A stretch of DNA of 8,217 nucleotides from contig JAUNWC010000054.1 in assembly GCA_030540495.1 (NCBI GenBank), positions 1 through 8,217 on the forward strand, written 5' to 3'. A model generated the notes under the pieces. That model did not search any database. It saw nothing but the letters and a program-made list of their open reading frames with translations, and had not been told where the DNA came from. Positions 6,985-8,217 of the stretch are shown here, piece after piece. Positions within the stretch are counted from its first letter, which is position 1; every line of letters starts with the position of its first letter. This DNA is from Bacteroidota bacterium. Its GTDB lineage: Bacteria; Bacteroidota; Bacteroidia; Bacteroidales; P3. The translations under genes were made by a program, and so were the position numbers.

Positions 6985-7941
6985 ATGAAAAAGATATTAG
7001 TTTTAGGCTCTGGTGGGCAAATAGGCTCCGAGCTTACAATGAGATTGAGAGAAGTATATGGCGGAGCAAATGTGGTTGCCACAGATTTAAACCCTGAAAG
7101 ATTAACAAAGTCTATTCAAGAAACAGGTCCTACCGGCAAAGTGGATGCTTGCCAAGCACAGCAAATTGCCGAAGTAGTAGATAAATACAACATTGATACT
7201 ATTTATAACTTAGTTGCCATACTATCTGCTACTGCAGAAAAAAATCCTATGCTTGGTTGGAATGTAGGTATGGGAGCCTTAATTAACTGTTTGGAAATAT
7301 CCAGAGAAAAAAAATGTGCCTTATTTACTCCTTCTTCTATAGGAGCATTTGGTCCAAGCACTCCTTTGGACGGCACACCACAAGATACTATACAAAGACC
7401 TCAAACCATATATGGAGTAACCAAAGTAACGGGAGAATTGTTGAGCGATTATTATTTTAAACGTTTTGGAGTAGATACTCGTAGCGTTAGATTTCCGGGA
7501 CTTATTTCATATGTTACTCCTCCGGGTGGTGGTACTACTGACTATGCTGTGGATATTTATTATGCAGCAGTAAAAGGAGAGGACTTTGTTTGCCCATTAA
7601 AGAAAGGTACTCTTTTGGATATGATGTATATGCCAGACGCTCTAAACGCTGCCATAAATATTATGGAGGCAGATGCAAGCAAACTTATACACAGAAATTC
7701 CTTTAATGTTACCGCTATGCATTTTGACCCAGAGGAAATTTATTCTGAGGTAAAAAAACATTACCCTAACTTCAAAATGACTTACGAGGTAGAGCCTATA
7801 AAACAATCTATTGCAGATTCTTGGCCAAATTGGATGGATGATTCCTGCGCAAGAAAGGAATGGGGATTTAAGCCCGAGTATGATTTACCAAAGATGACCA
7901 AGGATATGATAGAAAAACTAAAAATAAAATTCGGTAAATAA
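6985..7941 (+). CDS. tdh: L-threonine 3-dehydrogenase, extended short-chain dehydrogenase type
   Basis: This enzyme oxidises L-threonine with NAD+ to 2-amino-3-ketobutyrate, which a separate lyase (Kbl) normally cleaves to glycine and acetyl-CoA. It belongs to the extended, epimerase-like SDR form of TDH known from animals and some bacteria, not the zinc-dependent E. coli form. Visible are the N-terminal NAD motif GSGGQIG (8-14), Asp34 after the second strand (VVATDLN), TPSSIGAFG (115-123), the catalytic YGVTK (Tyr143, Lys147), and the TDH hallmark RFPGLIS followed by PPGGGTTDYAVDIYYAA (179-195). LDMMYMPDAL, SFNVTAMHF and the C-terminal SWPNWMDDSCARKEWGF also fit animal TDH closely. At 318 residues the length is typical. 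The ATG is preceded by an A-rich tract and no Shine-Dalgarno. It is a single gene with its own promoter and terminator; no kbl gene is in the window. Confidence 0.9.
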   Translation: MKKILVLGSGGQIGSELTMRLREVYGGANVVATDLNPERLTKSIQETGPTGKVDACQAQQIAEVVDKYNIDTIYNLVAILSATAEKNPMLGWNVGMGALINCLEISREKKCALFTPSSIGAFGPSTPLDGTPQDTIQRPQTIYGVTKVTGELLSDYYFKRFGVDTRSVRFPGLISYVTPPGGGTTDYAVDIYYAAVKGEDFVCPLKKGTLLDMMYMPDALNAAINIMEADASKLIHRNSFNVTAMHFDPEEIYSEVKKHYPNFKMTYEVEPIKQSIADSWPNWMDDSCARKEWGFKPEYDLPKMTKDMIEKLKIKFGK

Positions 7942-7945
7942 AAAT

Positions 7946-7969
7946 AAAAGGAGGTTGTATCTCCTTTTT
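7946..7969 (+). terminator. intrinsic terminator of tdh
   Basis: AAAAGGAG (7946-7953) pairs perfectly with CTCCTTTT (7961-7968) around a 7-base loop, and the right arm ends in a run of five T. It begins 5 bp after the tdh TAA. The A-run on the left means it could act in both directions. Confidence 0.75.
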
Positions 7970-7970
7970 A

Positions 7971-8030
7971 TAGGTTAGCATAAGTTGTAATAAGTTAGCA
8001 TAGGTTAAGATAAGTTAAGATAGGAAGGCA
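7971..8030 (+). repeat. tandem array 1 of six exact-length 10-bp units
   Basis: Six consecutive units begin at 7971, 7981, 7991, 8001, 8011 and 8021 with no gain or loss of a base. The consensus is TARGTTAGCA; every unit starts TAA or TAG and ends in A. Clean units are TAGGTTAGCA and TAAGTTAGCA; variants change only the centre, such as TAAGTTGTAA and TAAGTTAAGA. The last, TAGGAAGGCA, opens the hairpin that ends the array. No reading frame of note crosses it. Confidence 0.85.
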
Positions 8031-8044
8031 AAGCCTCCTTTTTT
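8022..8044 (+). terminator. terminator-like hairpin capping array 1
   Basis: AGGAAGGC (8022-8029) pairs with GCCTCCT (8033-8039) around the loop AAA, with one bulged A (8025), followed by a run of six T (8039-8044). It has the form of an intrinsic terminator, although tdh already has one about 55 bp upstream. It may be a backup, or part of the repeat itself. Confidence 0.5.
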
Positions 8045-8045
8045 A

Positions 8046-8095
8046 TAGGTTATAATAGGTTAGCATAAGTTAGCATAGGTTGTTATAGGAGGGCA
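8046..8095 (+). repeat. tandem array 2 of five exact-length 10-bp units
   Basis: Units begin at 8046, 8056, 8066, 8076 and 8086 and share the TARGTTAGCA consensus of array 1. The last unit, TAGGAGGGCA, runs into ATGCCG, giving the same GGARGGCAAWGCC cap that follows array 1. Its last four units (from 8059) form the left arm of the large palindrome. Confidence 0.85.
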
Positions 8096-8217
8096 ATGCC
8101 GCTACACCTCGTAATACGCTTAAGCGTCTTATAAAACAGCCTGTGGCAACGCATAAGCGTATGACAAAAAGTAACGGCTTTGCCCTCCTATAACAACCTA
8201 TGCTAACTTATGCTAAC
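8059..8217. repeat. large imperfect palindrome, 47-bp arms, built from the 10-bp units
   Basis: The left arm (8059-8105) matches the reverse complement of 8171-8217 at 45 of 47 positions; the differences are at 8097 and 8102. The first 38 bases match perfectly. The arms enclose 65 bp without a gene. The right arm ends exactly at the window edge, so the true palindrome may be longer. It could be an inverted-repeat mobile element without a coding gene, a large bidirectional terminator, or a structured protein-binding site; the sequence does not decide. Confidence 0.85.
8111..8165. repeat. inner inverted repeat within the palindrome core
   Basis: Bases 8111-8127 match the reverse complement of 8149-8165 at 15 of 17 positions around a 21-base loop. 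The left arm also contains a perfect 12-bp palindrome, ACGCTTAAGCGT (8116-8127). The inner repeat continues the outer stem after a 5-by-5 mismatched internal loop (8106-8110 against 8166-8170), so the whole of 8059-8217 could fold as one long hairpin. Confidence 0.7.

Noticed and set aside
7971..8217. CRISPR array
   Set aside because: The units are 10 bp and contiguous with no spacers between them, and no cas gene is present.
8059..8217. Integron attC site or insertion sequence
   Set aside because: The GTTAGCA units do not fit the GTTRRRY core, there is no integrase or transposase, and the 65-bp centre cannot encode one. A gene-less inverted-repeat element remains possible and is reported as such.

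Overview
The window looks like chromosomal DNA from a low-GC member of the Bacteroidota. Three things point there: candidate -7 boxes of the TAnnTTTG type upstream of three genes, a short zinc-less RecQ of a kind common in that phylum, and an SDR-type threonine dehydrogenase. I cannot name a genus. All recognisable genes are metabolic or housekeeping; no transposase, phage gene, tRNA, rRNA or CRISPR array is visible.

Layout. Positions 1-6796 form a minus-strand block, read from right to left: an M17 leucyl aminopeptidase (5357-6796), PdxA of vitamin B6 synthesis (4157-5305), an unrecognised secreted, probably outer-membrane beta-barrel protein (2861-4039), dihydrolipoyl dehydrogenase LpdA (1402-2775), and a RecQ-family helicase that runs off the left edge (1-1385). 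Aminopeptidase and pdxA are 51 bp apart and are probably co-transcribed. lpdA and recQ are 16 bp apart and probably form a second unit. A divergent promoter region (6797-6984) separates this block from a single plus-strand gene, L-threonine 3-dehydrogenase (6985-7941), which is closed by a terminator hairpin.

The non-coding DNA is the unusual part. After the tdh terminator, up to the right edge, lies a run of exact 10-bp tandem units (consensus TARGTTAGCA). They sit in two direct arrays, each ending in a GGARGGCAAWGCC cap, followed by an inverted copy. The second array and the inverted copy form a palindrome about 159 bp long that reaches the last base of the window. The same 10-bp unit occurs, more degenerate and also inverted, between pdxA and the outer-membrane gene, where one unit supplies the pdxA stop codon. 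This dispersed, helically phased, palindromic intergenic repeat is the best candidate for something undescribed; its function cannot be read from the sequence.

Functional links between the genes are loose. TDH makes 2-amino-3-ketobutyrate from threonine, normally passed to a lyase that yields glycine. LpdA is the E3 used by 2-oxoacid dehydrogenases and by glycine cleavage. Neither the lyase nor any E1, E2 or glycine-cleavage gene is in the window, so a shared pathway is only a possibility.
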